Below are positions 43,329 through 56,600 of a DNA stretch of 64,000 bases, one piece after another (positions within the stretch are counted from its first letter, which is position 1; the number at the start of each line of letters is the position of its first letter). Below the pieces are notes generated by a model, which was not told where the DNA came from, ran no database searches, and saw nothing but the letters and a program-made list of their open reading frames with translations. The translations under genes were made by a program, and so were the position numbers. Origin of the DNA: Bacteroidia bacterium (GTDB lineage: Bacteria; Bacteroidota; Bacteroidia; B-17B0; Aurantibacillaceae); the NCBI GenBank assembly GCA_018000995.1, contig JAGNIU010000003.1, positions 62,001-126,000 of the forward strand. Reading direction: 5' to 3'.

Positions 43329-44360
43329 TTAAAACTTTCCGAAAAAATGTTCTTCTACATCAAAAGTTGATCTCAAGCCAACTTCTTTAAAATCACTCTC
43401 GAGCCATCTGTCGGCGGTTTCGCGACCTTTAGCTTTTAGCTGTAATAAAAATTCCCATGAGGTATTCATTTTACTGCTATAACTCATTTGGCTCAATGCT
43501 TCGTAACCCGAAATAGTATGTACATAAATTTCGCGGTTTACTTTATCATCACTTTTTAAAACACCGTTGCGTAATAATTCATTACGGTAGTGAATTAATT
43601 TCATTTCGTTAATTAAACTGCTGTTAAATGAAATCTCATTTACTCTGTCAGCAATATCACGAGCTGTTGTTGGTACTGAATTTATATTGATGGAATTAAT
43701 TTTAACTAACACCACATCATGAATGTTTGTATTGGTAATAAGAGGGAAAATAGGAGGATTTCCCATGTAACCACCATCCCAATAATACTCACCACCAATT
43801 TCCACCGCCTGAAATAAAAAGGGCAAACAAGCAGATGCTAAAACTGAATCAACAGTAATTTCTCTATTGGTAAAAATTTTTGCGCGGTTGGTTTTTACGT
43901 TTGTAGCGCAAATAAATAATTTCTTCTTGTTATATAAATGTAACTCTTCAAAATCAACCACATCGTTTAAAATATCACGTAGCGGATTATAATTTAAAGG
44001 ATTAAAATTATAAGGCGACATAAACTGAGAAACAGCGTTAAACCACATATAACCCGGAGAGTTATGCATGTCGCCATTCCCAAAATATTTATCCATTGCA
44101 CTTGGTTTAAAAAATGCACTGCCGCTATTAGCAACCTTGCGCCAAGTTTGTTCCATTAATTCTTTTGCTTTTGCCGGTCCACCAATATGTAAGCCATAAG
44201 CACAAACTACAGCATTAACCGCACCTGCACTGGTACCACACATGGCATCAGCAACAATTTCTTCAACTTCTAATAAGCGATCTAATACACCCCAAGTGAA
44301 AGCACCATGAGCACCTCCACCTTGTAAAGCAATACCTACGTTTTTGATTTTTTTAGCCAT
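43329..44360 (-). CDS. Patatin-like phospholipase
   Basis: The 343-residue enzyme has the patatin Ser-Asp dyad. Ser44 lies in the GTSAG nucleophile elbow (residues 42-46, AMCGTSAGAVNAVVCA), and Asp195 lies in the DGG motif (YYWDGGYMGNPP). The oxyanion-hole glycines are GGGAHGAFTWG near residue 14. It should hydrolyse acyl chains of lipids in the cytoplasm or at the membrane. There is no signal peptide. Adjacent cotranscription with a putative porin suggests envelope lipid turnover, which is inference. Confidence 0.92.
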   Translation of the reverse strand: MAKKIKNVGIALQGGGAHGAFTWGVLDRLLEVEEIVADAMCGTSAGAVNAVVCAYGLHIGGPAKAKELMEQTWRKVANSGSAFFKPSAMDKYFGNGDMHNSPGYMWFNAVSQFMSPYNFNPLNYNPLRDILNDVVDFEELHLYNKKKLFICATNVKTNRAKIFTNREITVDSVLASACLPFLFQAVEIGGEYYWDGGYMGNPPIFPLITNTNIHDVVLVKINSININSVPTTARDIADRVNEISFNSSLINEMKLIHYRNELLRNGVLKSDDKVNREIYVHTISGYEALSQMSYSSKMNTSWEFLLQLKAKGRETADRWLESDFKEVGLRSTFDVEEHFFGKF

Positions 44361-44381
44361 GTGACGGGTTCAGTACGAAAT

Positions 44382-44389
44382 CAAATATA
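44382..44389 (-). promoter_or_regulatory. -7 element TATATTTG of the patatin-porin operon
   Basis: The minus strand reads TATATTTG, an exact TAnnTTTG match, with 21 bases to the patatin ATG (44360). Confidence 0.5.
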
Positions 44390-44410
44390 ACACTATATAA
44401 AGTAATAATA

Positions 44411-44422
44411 GGGACCAGTCCC
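44411..44422 (-). terminator. Weak hairpin after the PorE-like gene
   Basis: GGGAC (44411-44415) pairs with GTCCC (44418-44422) around two bases and is followed on the minus strand by an AT-rich but broken U-tract. It lies about 10 bases after the gene that ends at 44433, so it is a plausible but poor terminator. Confidence 0.3.
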
Positions 44423-44432
44423 GTTCTCTTAA

Positions 44433-46658
44433 CTATTTTTTTGTAATTTCCTTGTATTTGGTAACGATAAACTCTGTTCTGCGATTTAAAGAGTGATCGT
44501 CTTCTGTACAATTAGAAGCTAATTTGCCTTCGCAAGCACAACCGTTTAATAATTTACTTTCACCGTAACCTTTACCTGTAATGCGTGTACGTGGAATGCC
44601 TTTGCTTGCAATATAACTTGCGCTTGCTTTTGCACGGGCCATAGATAGTGATGCGTTAGCTTTAGCTGCACCACGACAATCGGTATGCGCTCCTAATTCA
44701 ACAGTCATGCCGGGATATTCTTTCATTACGGCAACAATTTTATTTAATTCGGCAGCAGCTGTTGGTGTGATTTTAGATTTCCCTAAATCAAAATAAATTG
44801 GTTTCAAATTAATGAGTTTCGCTAAATCAATACCCACCATTACTTTTCCAATATTTAAATCTAGTAATTCGTTTAATTTAATTTCGCCTGGTTTTGTAAC
44901 GGTATGATTAAACTCTACTACTTTTGTTACATAACCTGTTTTCTCTAAAGTGATTTTGAAACTTAGCTTGTCACCCATTTTATTAGCGGTTAAAGGTTTT
45001 CTGTAATCGCCGGTTGCTAAAGTGGTGTACGAATCAAAATCAGTATTGGTAGTTAAATTCTTAACAGTAATTTTCACATCACCTAAAGCTTCTTTCGTTT
45101 TTGCATCTAATACAAAAGCTAATAATGATAATTCAGGATCTCTTTCTAACAAAATGGTTTTTTCAAATTCATCTTTGTCCGACATTTTTGTGGATAGTGA
45201 ATCAGCGATATCGTAATATTTTTCTTTGCTTGCTGTCATGTTATAATACGCGTCTTCTTCAATAAAATAATTGTATTCACCTTTTTCGTTGGTAGTAATA
45301 GAATCATTATTGATTTTTACTTTAGCATAAGGAATTGGAACTGTAGCCGAATCTTTGTGCATGGTTTTAATCAAAACATCTTTACCGCGTTTTACGTCAC
45401 GCAATACAACGAACGAATAAATATCATCGTCTTGTCCGCCACGTTTACGATTAGAAGAAATAAAACCGGCACGCATCATGGTTTCTTCAGCAAAAATAAT
45501 TCCAAAGTCGTCATAAGAGCTATTTAAAGGAGCACCCATATTATAAACCTTACCCATTTTGCCATCGTTTTTAATTTTCACTTCGTAAATATCTAGCCCG
45601 CCTAAACCTTCTCTACCGTTAGAAGAAAAATAAATTAAGTCATTAGTTGCAGCGTAAGGAAACATTTCGTGACCTTTAGTATTTACTTTCTCGCCCATGT
45701 TTACAGGAGTACCCCAAACGCCATCTGAACCCATTTTACTATACCAAATATCTAATCCACCCTGTCCGCCACCCATATCAGAAGTAAAATAGAGTGTTTT
45801 ACCATCCGGAGAAACTGAAGGATGAGCGCAATTATATTGGTTACTGTTAAAAGGCAATTCTTTAACCATTTCAAATCCGTCAACGTTTAAGTTGGCTTCA
45901 AATATTTTTAATTTATAAGTTCCTTCAACACTTTTTCCTTTTTTGCTTACATTATTACGTGTAAAATAAACAGTGTGCTTATCAGGATTAAAACAAATAG
46001 GCCCGTCGTTATACTTCGACTCTAAATCGCGCATAAATTTTTCTGGCTTAAAATAAACGCCATCCGAACCTTTTTCAGTTGTATATAAATTGTAGTAGCT
46101 GTTACCGGTCCAACCATGTTTACGGTTAATCCATTGAACTTTTTTACGTGCAGAAGTAAATACTAATTTCCCATCAACAAAAAATACAGGAGAGAAATCA
46201 TTTTCTGCAGAATTAAAAGAAACGCTATCTACCTTATAAGCATCAGCATTTTTCGAAAAGGCTTTCATATTCTCAATTGATTTTGAAAACACTTTTCCGC
46301 GCTCATCAGATGAGAAATCATCCATGTGTTTTTTTGCTTCATCGTAACGGCCTAAAGCCATTAAAGCCTGACCTAAATAAAATTTCTGAATAGGTTCAGC
46401 TTTGCCTGTACTAACTAATTTTTCAAAACAAAGAACTTGTCCTGTAGCGTTATTAGTTAAACGGTAGCACTCACCTAAATTGGCAAGTACAATAGCGTTG
46501 TTGCTGTCTTTCTTCAAAACCTTTTCATATTTAGGAATAGCTTCCGAATACGATTTAGCATTGTATAATTTATTAGCAGCTAGTACAAGACTCTCCTGTG
46601 CTTTTAAGCCGAAGCCAAAAACAAACAGAACAATTGCTGCGATGATATTCTTTTTCAT
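44433..46658 (-). CDS. PorE-like OmpA-family protein (TPR, PD40 propeller, CRD, OmpA domains)
   Basis: I start at ATG 46658 (MKKNIIAAIVLFVFGFGLKAQ); a TTG three codons upstream only extends the frame. The 741-residue protein has four modules: TPR units (residues about 20-130), a PD40 beta-propeller (KLVFTSARKKVQWINRK, TLYFTSDMGGGQGGLDIWYS, LIYFSSNGREGLGGLDIYEV), one or two carboxypeptidase-regulatory beta domains, and an OmpA peptidoglycan-binding domain (VELGAHTDCRGAAKANASLSMARAKASASYI). This is the PorE architecture of the T9SS. It lies just downstream of porP/sprF and the giant type B cargo, a common gene order for a cargo-specific T9SS outer-membrane module. It probably anchors the porin to peptidoglycan. 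Confidence 0.9.
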   Translation of the reverse strand: MKKNIIAAIVLFVFGFGLKAQESLVLAANKLYNAKSYSEAIPKYEKVLKKDSNNAIVLANLGECYRLTNNATGQVLCFEKLVSTGKAEPIQKFYLGQALMALGRYDEAKKHMDDFSSDERGKVFSKSIENMKAFSKNADAYKVDSVSFNSAENDFSPVFFVDGKLVFTSARKKVQWINRKHGWTGNSYYNLYTTEKGSDGVYFKPEKFMRDLESKYNDGPICFNPDKHTVYFTRNNVSKKGKSVEGTYKLKIFEANLNVDGFEMVKELPFNSNQYNCAHPSVSPDGKTLYFTSDMGGGQGGLDIWYSKMGSDGVWGTPVNMGEKVNTKGHEMFPYAATNDLIYFSSNGREGLGGLDIYEVKIKNDGKMGKVYNMGAPLNSSYDDFGIIFAEETMMRAGFISSNRKRGGQDDDIYSFVVLRDVKRGKDVLIKTMHKDSATVPIPYAKVKINNDSITTNEKGEYNYFIEEDAYYNMTASKEKYYDIADSLSTKMSDKDEFEKTILLERDPELSLLAFVLDAKTKEALGDVKITVKNLTTNTDFDSYTTLATGDYRKPLTANKMGDKLSFKITLEKTGYVTKVVEFNHTVTKPGEIKLNELLDLNIGKVMVGIDLAKLINLKPIYFDLGKSKITPTAAAELNKIVAVMKEYPGMTVELGAHTDCRGAAKANASLSMARAKASASYIASKGIPRTRITGKGYGESKLLNGCACEGKLASNCTEDDHSLNRRTEFIVTKYKEITKK

Positions 46659-46670
46659 AATACTCAAAAA

Positions 46671-47618
46671 TTAAAAATAACGTGGTGTAATAACATTCTT
46701 TCCTTTATACTTAAACACATAACTCAAAGCAATCTCGTGAGAACCCTGAGAGTATTTTTGTATTTGACTTAAAGTATAATCGTAAGAATAACTCACTACA
46801 AACTGCGGACTAACCTGAATACCCAAAATTGCTGATACGGCATCACCACTTCTGTAAGATAAACCTGCCCAAATTTTTTCTTTAATTAAAAAATTTGCGT
46901 TTAAGTCGTATTGCAATGGTGCATTTTGTACGGCTTTAATCATGGCTTGTCCTTTTAATTTTAGACCATCGGTTAAAGTAAATATTCTTCCTAAGGTTAA
47001 GTAGTAATGGAATTTTTGTGGAGACATTTTAGTAACCTTTGTATAATCACCGTTAGCATCAAATAAGATGTGGTCGTCAATCATACGAGGAATTGATAAT
47101 CCGGCATAATTTACTTTATCACTATAATAAATTCCGAAACCAAAATTGGGCGCATAAACACTCGGCGAGTTTTGTGAAATTTGAACATCACCTTCTTCAG
47201 TCGCTTTTAATTGTGAAAATTTATTTACCTGATTGTGTACCCCACCCATTAAACCAAAAGCAAGATTACCATTTTTACCGGCTTTGATTTTGTAAGAATA
47301 ACTCAGATAAGCAAGGTTACGATTTAATGAACCGATTTTTTCGTTTAAGAAACTTAAACCGAATCCCATCTTTTCGTTCACGATGGGTCCGTGCATCGAG
47401 AAGGTAGTTGTAATCGGTCGCCCGGGAAAATTAACCCATTGCTGACGGTGAACACCCGTTACAGCCATAGCTTCTTTACTTCCTGCATACGCCGGATTAA
47501 TAAACATTTCGTTAAACATGTATTGCGTAAACATAGCATCGTATTGTGCTTTTACGTTTTGAGATGCGAAGAACATCACACCTAAACATGTTGCTAAAAT
47601 TATTTGTCTTGCTTTCAT
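46671..47618 (-). CDS. PorP/SprF family type IX secretion membrane protein
   Basis: I start at ATG 47618 (MKARQIILATCLGVMFFASQNVKAQ); upstream in-frame codons overlap the preceding stop. The 315-residue barrel protein has the family opening QYDAMFTQYMFNEMFINPAYAGSKEAMAVTGVHRQQWVNFPGRP and then regular strands such as GFGLSFLNEKIGSLNRNLAYLSYSYKI. PorP/SprF proteins retain or route type B cargo at the cell surface. It is placed between the giant cargo gene and the PorE-like gene, so it very likely handles that cargo. Confidence 0.93.
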   Translation of the reverse strand: MKARQIILATCLGVMFFASQNVKAQYDAMFTQYMFNEMFINPAYAGSKEAMAVTGVHRQQWVNFPGRPITTTFSMHGPIVNEKMGFGLSFLNEKIGSLNRNLAYLSYSYKIKAGKNGNLAFGLMGGVHNQVNKFSQLKATEEGDVQISQNSPSVYAPNFGFGIYYSDKVNYAGLSIPRMIDDHILFDANGDYTKVTKMSPQKFHYYLTLGRIFTLTDGLKLKGQAMIKAVQNAPLQYDLNANFLIKEKIWAGLSYRSGDAVSAILGIQVSPQFVVSYSYDYTLSQIQKYSQGSHEIALSYVFKYKGKNVITPRYF

Positions 47619-47638
47619 AATATCTAATTTCTTAATCA

Positions 47639-50600
47639 TTAATACTGTAATACCACAAATCCGTTAACGGTTTTTAAACTTGTTTCACCTTTAAATTCTA
47701 AAATGTAATAATAAGTTCCTTGTGGTAATTTCTGATTACCTAAAGTGCCGCTGACATTTGGCATACCTCCCCAAGTGTTATCGTAATTATCCATTTTGTA
47801 AACCTTATTACCCCAACGGTTGTAAATCGTTAAAGTATTTTCTGTTTTCTGAATGCCTTTAATTACAAAGAAATCATTTACACCATCACCATTTGGCGTG
47901 AACACCTCAGGTACTAAGAATTTATCAATGATTAATACAGTTGGTACGTTATCAGAAGGTTCATTCCAAACACCGTTTCCGTTTATATCAGGATTGTTTC
48001 CGTTGTTAGAAGAATCTCGCACTGCAACAGTTGAAGTACCAAACGCACTTCCTATTGCAGTGTTTTTGATAATTGTAACAGTGTCAGGAATAACATTAAT
48101 AGAGAACACAACTTTATTTACCGTGTTTGGCGCCATTTTGCTACCTGCTGTTACAATTAAATTAGGATCGCTGTTACCATTAAATGCAGAGTTAGCAGTT
48201 AAAGTACCGCTAAGCATAGATGGTCCGCTCTTCATACTGTAAGATGCAGGATTTTTAATTGTTGTTCCCGCTAAGCTATCTTTCAATACAATGTTTCTTA
48301 ATGTATCATTTCCTAAGTTGTGAATCGAAACAGTATAAGTGATATCGTAGCTACCATCTATTAACACCTTACTTAACTCACCTTCTTTAGTCACACCGAA
48401 GAAAGTATTAGGCGTTAAGTTAAGTGGGGTAGGTGTATTGTTATTAGTTGGATTACCATCGTTATCCGGGTCCGTATTTAAACCAACCTGTGATGAATCA
48501 GCTACTATTGTAGAAGCGCCACCAATTGCAGTACCTAGCACACTGTTATTAAATGTTCCAAATACTCCATTAGGTAAAACATCAACTGTAAATACAATTG
48601 TATCTACTTCGCCAATCGCTAGTGAACTGGTAACTGTGTTTGTTAACACAGGTTGTGATGAACCATCGAATGTAGCATCTAACGTTAAGCTTGTTACCGG
48701 AGTAATAATTACCGGAGCAGAACTTACAGTAAATGTTGTAGGTAATGGGAATGTATTACTTAAGTTCTCGGTTAACATCACATTATTTAATGTAGCAAAG
48801 CCTGTGTTCTTAACAACAACTTTGTATGTAACTCCATAAGTACCATTCGTGTTTGTTGTTACAGCCGTTATTGCTTTAGCTAAACCAAGTGAATTATTAA
48901 CCGCGCAATCAACTGGAATTAATACCAAAGTAGTGTCCTTTATACAACCATTTGCACCAAAGAATCGAATAGTGTAAGGCGTATTAACAAGAGGATTACC
49001 TAATGAAGTAGTAATAGTTCCTGTAGCAGGAATTATTGTTGCCGTAGCATAAGTTGCGCTTCCTGTATAAGTCGGCCCGGTAACAAAATCGTATTTATCA
49101 TTTGGATTAATGAAGTTACTTACAAGAATAGTTCCATTGTTATCAGTAACAGTACCGGTACAAGTTGCAGGAATAATAGTTGCAGTAATGGCTACAAAAG
49201 TATCCGTTGTTGCGGCAACAGTATTTGTTGAAGTACAACCCGAAGCAGGATCAAATGCACTAACGGTGTACACACCTCCAACCGAAGTACTGAAGCTGGT
49301 TGCGGTTGATGTGAAGCTTGAAGGACCGCTCCAAGTATAAGTTACTGCTGCAACTGTTGAGCTTACACTAATATTAACTGTATTACTAATACACGTAATA
49401 GTTCCAGTAGATGTTAAGCTAACTGTTGGTCCGGCTGTATTGGTTATAATTGCCGTTGTTGCTGTTGTGATACAACCATTCGCTAAATCAATAACCGATA
49501 AAGTATAAACACCACCAACTGTTATACCTGTTGGATTTTGAGTTGTGGATGTGTATGAACTTGGTCCCGACCATTGATAAGCTACGTTTGTTGAAGTGGT
49601 ACTACCAAATAAATCAACCGATGTGGTTAAACAAGTTAATGTTCCGCTATTAGTAGCTGTTACGTTTTGCGGACTTTCTAATACATTAATTGTAATAGTA
49701 GCAGTATCTGCGGCACAAACCCCATTTACACCTATTACTGAATAAGTAGTAGTTATGGTTGGAGATACAACTACGGTAGAAGTAGTCATGTTACCTGGAA
49801 GCCATGTATAAGTTAAAGCACCACCTGTAGTTAATGTTGTAGATAAGCCGCTACAAATTGTAGTTGCAGATGCTGCGGCAGTAACTGTTGGATTTACAAA
49901 TACAGTTATTGAAACAGTATTTGTTCCTTGACAGCCCATAGTATTAGTTCCCGTTACTGAATAAGTTGTGGTTACCGTTGGAGTAACCGTAATTGTTCCG
50001 CCTGCCATAGCACCCGGATTCCAAGTATAAGTTGACGCGCCGCTAGCTGTTAAAGTTGAAGAATTTCCAATACATAATGCTGTTGGCGTTGCAGACGAAG
50101 TAATTGTTGGTGTATTGATAATAACGATTACTGTGTTTGAATTAGTACAACCTAATGCATCAGCACCTGTAACAGTATAAACTGTAGTTACACTTGGTGT
50201 AACGCCAACCGTAATTGCTACCAACCCGCCAGGATTCCATGTATAAGTTGTTGCGCCAAATCCGGATAATGTTGCGGTAGCACCAACACACATAATGCTT
50301 GGACTGGCAACTCCTGTAACGGTTGGACTTGGATTTACTGTTAATGAAATAGTATTTGTATTTGTACAAGAACCATTACTTCCTGTAATTGTGTAAACTG
50401 TAGTTGCTGTTGGAGTAACTATAACATTCGTTCCAGTTAAAGATCCCGGCATCCAAGTATAAGTTGTTGCGCCGTTACCGGTTAATGTTGCAGAGTTACC
50501 TGCACAAACTGCAGTTGAAGAACTAACAGCACTTACAGTTGGTATTGGAGAAACATTTAAAGTAATAGTTGTTGCGCCGGCACAACCAAATGCATTAATA

Positions 50601-53600
50601 CCTATTACAGTATAAGTGGTAGTAACCGTTGGGCTAACAACAACACTTGTTCCTGTTGTAGCAGAAGGTAACCAAGTATAGGTTGCAGCACCTGAGGCAG
50701 TAATTGTAGCAGTACTGCCAACGCAAATTGAAGTTGGTGAAGCAATAGTTGTAATAGTAGGTGTATTTACATTTACAAGTACTGTACTTGTTTTTGTACA
50801 ACCAAATGAATTCACACCTGTAACAGTATAAACTGTAATAACAGTAGGAGAAACTACTACCAAGCTACCAGTAATTGCCGGAGGCATCCAGGTATAAGAT
50901 GTAGCACCACTCGCAGTTAATGTTGAAGTACCACCTACACATAAAATAGTAGGGCTTGCAATTGTTGTAATAGTTGGACTAGGATTAACAGTAATACTTA
51001 TCGTTTTAGTGTTAGTACAGCTTCCATTTGCGCCAATAACAGTATAAGTTGTATTTGCAGTTGGGGTCACAACAACCGTTCCACCTGTTAGTGAACCTGG
51101 ATTCCAAGTATAAGTTGTAGCGCCACTGGAAGTTAATGTTGCTGATAATCCTGAGCATAAAACAGTAGCTGATGTATTAGCAGTTATGGTTGGACTTGTA
51201 TTCACCACTAAAGTAACAGTATTTGTTTTTGTACAACCTGTAGCATTTATCCCGGTAACAGAATAGGTTGTAGTAATGGTTGGACTTACGATAACAGCAG
51301 AACCTGTTACAGCAATCGGCATCCATGTATAAGTTAATGCGCCCGTTGCAGTTAACGTTGCAGTTTGTCCTGTACACATTGTAGTTGGATTTGCAATTGC
51401 AGTGATTGTAGGCGATGCTAAAACTAAAAGATTAACAGTTTTGGTTCCTGCACAAATTCCGTTAGAACCCGTTACAGTGTATTGTGTTGAGATTGTAGGT
51501 GTAATCACAACAGATGTTCCTGTTAATGATCCAGGCATCCACGTATAAGTAACAGCACCACCACCTGTTAAGGTAGCTGAACTTCCTGCACAAACTGCAG
51601 TAGGAGAGCTAACGGCCGTTATAGTAGGTGTTGAGTTAACTGTAATGCCAATCGTTGTTGTACTAGTACAATTTCCATTCGCACCTGTTAATGTATAAGT
51701 TGTAGTTATAGTAGGAGAAACAGTTACCAAAGTACCACTTAATGAGCCCGGCATCCAAGTATAAGTTGTAGCACCGTTGGCAATCATTGTTGCAGTGCTA
51801 CCCGCACAAAGTGAAGTTGGAGTTAAAGTAGTTGAAAGTACAGGATATGTATTCACAACAATTGAAACTGTTGCATTAGTTGAACAAATTCCATTAGAAC
51901 CTGTAACAGTATAAATAGTAGTTGAAGTTGGAGAAACAACAACCGGAGAACCAATTAAAGCACCCGGATTCCAAGTATAAGATATAGCACCTGTAGCGCT
52001 TAATGTTGCAGTGTCACCTAAACAAATTACTGTTTTGCTCGTTAATGCTGTAACGCTTGGAGCAGAGAATACAGTTATTGAAACAGTATTAGAATTGCTA
52101 CAACCTGCAGTAGAGCCGGTAACAGTATATGTTGTATTAATAGTTGGACTAACAACAACTGAAGTTCCGGTTAACGAACCCGGCATCCAAGTATAAGTTG
52201 TTGCACCGCTTCCGGTTAAAGTTGCTGAACTTCCCGCACACATTGAAGTAGGATTTGAAACAGCTGTAACAGTTGGAATAGGATTTACTGTTAACGAAAC
52301 AGTTTGTGTATTTGTACAAACACCATTTGCTCCTGTTAAAGTATAAATTGTAGTCGCAGTTGGTGTAACAACGGTACTTGTGGTTGTTATTGAGCCCGGC
52401 ATCCAAGTGTAAGATGTAGCTCCGCTTCCTGTTAAGGTTGCTGAACTTCCAGCGCAAATTGTTGTTGGGTTAGATATTGCAGTAACCGTAGGGGTTGTAG
52501 TAACCGTTAGTGTTACCGCAACTGTACTCGAACAAGTACCATTCGAGCCTGTTAATGTATATTGAGTTGTTACTGTTGGAGTAACCACAACATTCGTTCC
52601 TGTTAATGATCCCGGCATCCATGTATATGATGTAGCACCATTTCCTGTTAAAGTAGCAGAGCTGCCCGAACAAATTGCCGTTGGTGAACTAACTGCTGTA
52701 ACGGTTGGACTAGGATTTACTGTTACTAAAACTGTATTTGAATTTGTACAATTTCCGTTTGCTCCAGTAATAGTATAAGTTGTTGTTACAGTTGGAGAAG
52801 CAGTAACTGTTCCGCCTGATAAAGAACCCGGCATCCAAGTATAAGTTGTAGCTCCAGATGAAGATAATGTAACTGTATTGCCGGCACATATTGTTGCAGC
52901 CGACGTTGAGGCTGTAACAGTAGGAGTTGTTGTAACGCTTAATGAAATAGTAGTATTGCTAACACAACCTAAGGCATTAGCACCACGAACAGTATAGGTT
53001 GATGATACGGTTGGCGTAACAACAATAGGATTTCCTAAAATAGGCCCAGGTAACCAACTATACGTTCCAACCGCACCTGATGCAGTAAGAGTAGAAGATT
53101 GTCCTGAACATAGTGCTGTTGGATTAGCAACAGCAGTTATTGTTGGGTTAGGATTAACTGTAATGGTAATAGTGGAGAATCCTATACAGCCCGAAGCATT
53201 TGTTCCACCTAACGTATAAGTAAGTGTAGCAGTTGGAGAAACAACAACACTAGGAGAAACCATTGCTCCCGGCATCCATGTATAGGTTACAGCACCGTTT
53301 GCTGTTAAAGTTGTGTTTCGTCCCGCACAAATAATTCCGGTTATAGGATTACTCGTTGCACTAACAGTTGGACTTGCGTTAACTGTTAAAGAAACAGTTT
53401 GTGTATTCGTACAAACGCCATTGGCTCCTGTTAAAGTATAAATAGTTGTTGAAGTAGGTGTAACTACAGTTGTTGCTGTTGTAATTGAACCGGGCATCCA
53501 AGTATAAGTTGTAGCGCCGCTTCCGGTTAAAGTTGCACTCCTTCCTGCGCAAATCGCAGTTGGATTTGTTACTGCAGTTACAGTTGGTTGTGGTGTAACA

Positions 53601-56600
53601 GAAACAGTAACTGCAATAGTACTCGAGCAAGTTCCGTTGTTTCCTGTTAAAGTATAAATAGTTGTTGTTGTGGGCGTAACTACAGTTGTTGCGGTTGTTA
53701 TAGAACCCGGCATCCAAGTATAAGTAGTCGCACCACTTCCAGTTAAAGTAGATGAAGAACCTGAACAAATTGCTGTTGGACTTGCAGAAGCAATTAATGT
53801 TGGACCAGGAGTTACCATTAAAGTAACAGTATTCGAATTTGTACATCCTGAGGCTGTAGCTCCGATAACTGTATAAGTTGTGGTTACGGTTGGAGAAACA
53901 ACAACTGTTCCCCCGCTTAATGCACCCGGATTCCATGTGAAGGATGTTGCCCCACTTGAAGATAAGGTTGCAGAACTTCCTGAACAAATACTTGGCGATG
54001 AAACAGAAGCAGTAACAGTTGGATTTGGATTAACTGTTAATGAAACTGTTCTTGTGTTTGAACAAGTGCCGTTAGAGCCTGTAACTGTATAAACTGTAGT
54101 AATTGTAGGTGTAACAGTTATTGTACCTCCTATTACTGCACCAGGATTCCATGTGTAAGATGTAGCTCCTGATGAAGTTAATGTTGCTGAAGCCCCTACG
54201 CAAATTGCAGTAGGATTAGCTACTGCTGTTAAAGTTGGTAGTGGAGTAACAGATAAACTAACCGCAACAGTACTTGAACAAGTTCCGTTATTTCCAGTTA
54301 AAGTATAAGTTGTAGTTACGGTTGGTGTAACCGCAACAGTTGCTCCTGTTAAAGACCCCGGCATCCATGTATAAGTTGTAGCGCCACTTCCTGTTAAAGT
54401 GGAAGAGCTTCCAGCACAAATTGCCGTTGGATTAGCTACGGCGGTAACAGTTGGATTTGAGTTTACAGTTAATGAAACTGTATTAGTAGTTATACAACTT
54501 CCATTTGCTCCGGTAACTGTATAAATAGTTGTTACGGTAGGAGTAACAGTGATTGTTCCGCCTGTTACTACACCCGGATTCCATGTATAAGAGGTAGCGC
54601 CCGATGAAGTTAAAGTTGCAGAAGCTCCCGAACAAATAGCTGTTGGATTTGAAGCAGCAGTAATTGTAGGAGTGGCAGTAACCGTTAGTGTTACAGTTCT
54701 TGTATTAGAACATGTACCGTTATTTCCTGTTAAAGTATAAGTAGTAGTAATTGTTGGAGTTACTGCAATAGTCGCAGTTGTTAATGAACCCGGCATCCAG
54801 GTATAAGTTGTGGCACCACCTCCAGTTAAAGTTGCAGAAGCACCTGAACAAATGGAAGTTGGATTAGCAACCGCAGTTACAGTAGGATTTGGATTCACTG
54901 TGATTGAAACCGTATTTGAATTTGTACAATTTCCGTTAGCTCCGGTAACGGTGTAAATAGTTGTTGTTGTAGGTGTAACAATTACTGTACCTCCTGCTAA
55001 AGCGCCCGGATTCCAAGTATAAGTTGTAGCTCCTGATGAAGATAATGTAACTGTGCTACCTGAACAAACTGTTGCTGATGAAGCAGAAGCTGTTATAGTA
55101 GGACTTGTGGTAACCGTTAGTGTTACGGTACGTGTAGTTGTACAACCCAGAGCCGAAGCGCCGGTTACAGTGTATGTAGTTGTTATAATAGGATTAGTTG
55201 TTACTGTTCCGCCCGATAAAGAACCCGGCATCCAAGTGTAAGATGCGGCACCGGTTGAAGTTAATGTTACTGTAGTTCCTGCGCCCGAACAAATTGAAGT
55301 TGGGTTAGCAACAGCAGTAAGTGTTGGGCTTGGACTAACTGTAACAGAAACATTAGCAGAATTTGTACAAGTTCCGTTAGAACCAATTACTGTATATATT
55401 GTATTTGCTGTTGGTGTTGTAACAACGGTTCCGCCTGTTAATCCACCTGGATTCCAGGTATAAGTTGAAGCGCCGCCTGCTGTTAATGTTAACGATGTTC
55501 CGGCACAAATAGTGGATGAAGATATTGATGCTGTAACTGTGGGAGGTGTGTTAACCGTTAGCGAAACAGTTCTTGTATTACTACATGTTCCGTTAGAACC
55601 TGTAACCGTATAAATAGTTGTGGTGATGGGAGAAACAGTAATCGTTCCGCCTGATAAAGAGCCCGGCATCCAAGTATAAGAAGTAGCACCTGATGAAGTT
55701 AATGTTGCTGAACTTCCCACACAAATAGCTGTTGGATTACTAACTGCTGTTAAAGTAGGTTGTGCATTTACAGTTAAAATTACTGTACGTGTTCCAATAC
55801 AAGATAATGGACTAGTACCACTCACGGTATATGTTGTTGTTATAGTTGGAGTAACTGTAACAGTTGCACCTGATAAAGAACCCGGCATCCATGTATAAGT
55901 TGAAGCGCCGCTTGATGTTAAGGTAACTGTTGCACCACTTCCAAAACAAATTGAAGTTGGATTAGAAACTGCTGTTAAAGTTGGACTTGGATTAACCGTA
56001 ATTGAAATAGTAGTTGTATTTGAGCAAGTGCCATTTGAACCTGTAACGGTGTAAGTTGTATTTGTAATAGGTGTTACAACTACATTTGTTCCTATTAAAG
56101 AACCAGGCATCCAGGTATAAGTTGTGGCGCCACCTGCAGTTAATGTTAATGATGTTCCGGCACAAACTGTTGATGAAGACGCTGAAGCCGTAACAGTAGG
56201 AGGAGTATTAACAGTAGTTTGAACTGTTCTTGTTGATGAACAAGTTCCGTTAGAACCGGTAACAGTATAAATTGTTGTAATGATTGGAGAAACCGTAACT
56301 GTTCCACCTGATAAAGAACCCGGCATCCAAGTATAAGATGTAGCGCCAGATGAGGTTAATGTAGCCGAACCTCCAACACAAATAGCTGTTGGATTACTAA
56401 CAGCAGTTACAGTAGGAGAAGGGAGAACTGTTAACATAACGGTCTTCGTACCGGGGCAAGATAAAGTGTTTGTTCCTGTAACAGTATAAATGGTTGTTGA
56501 AACCGGATTTACTGAAACTGATGCGCCGGATAAAGAGCCGGGCATCCAGGTATAATTTGTAGCGCCCGAAGCTGTTAATGTAGCGCTGCTTCCAACGCAA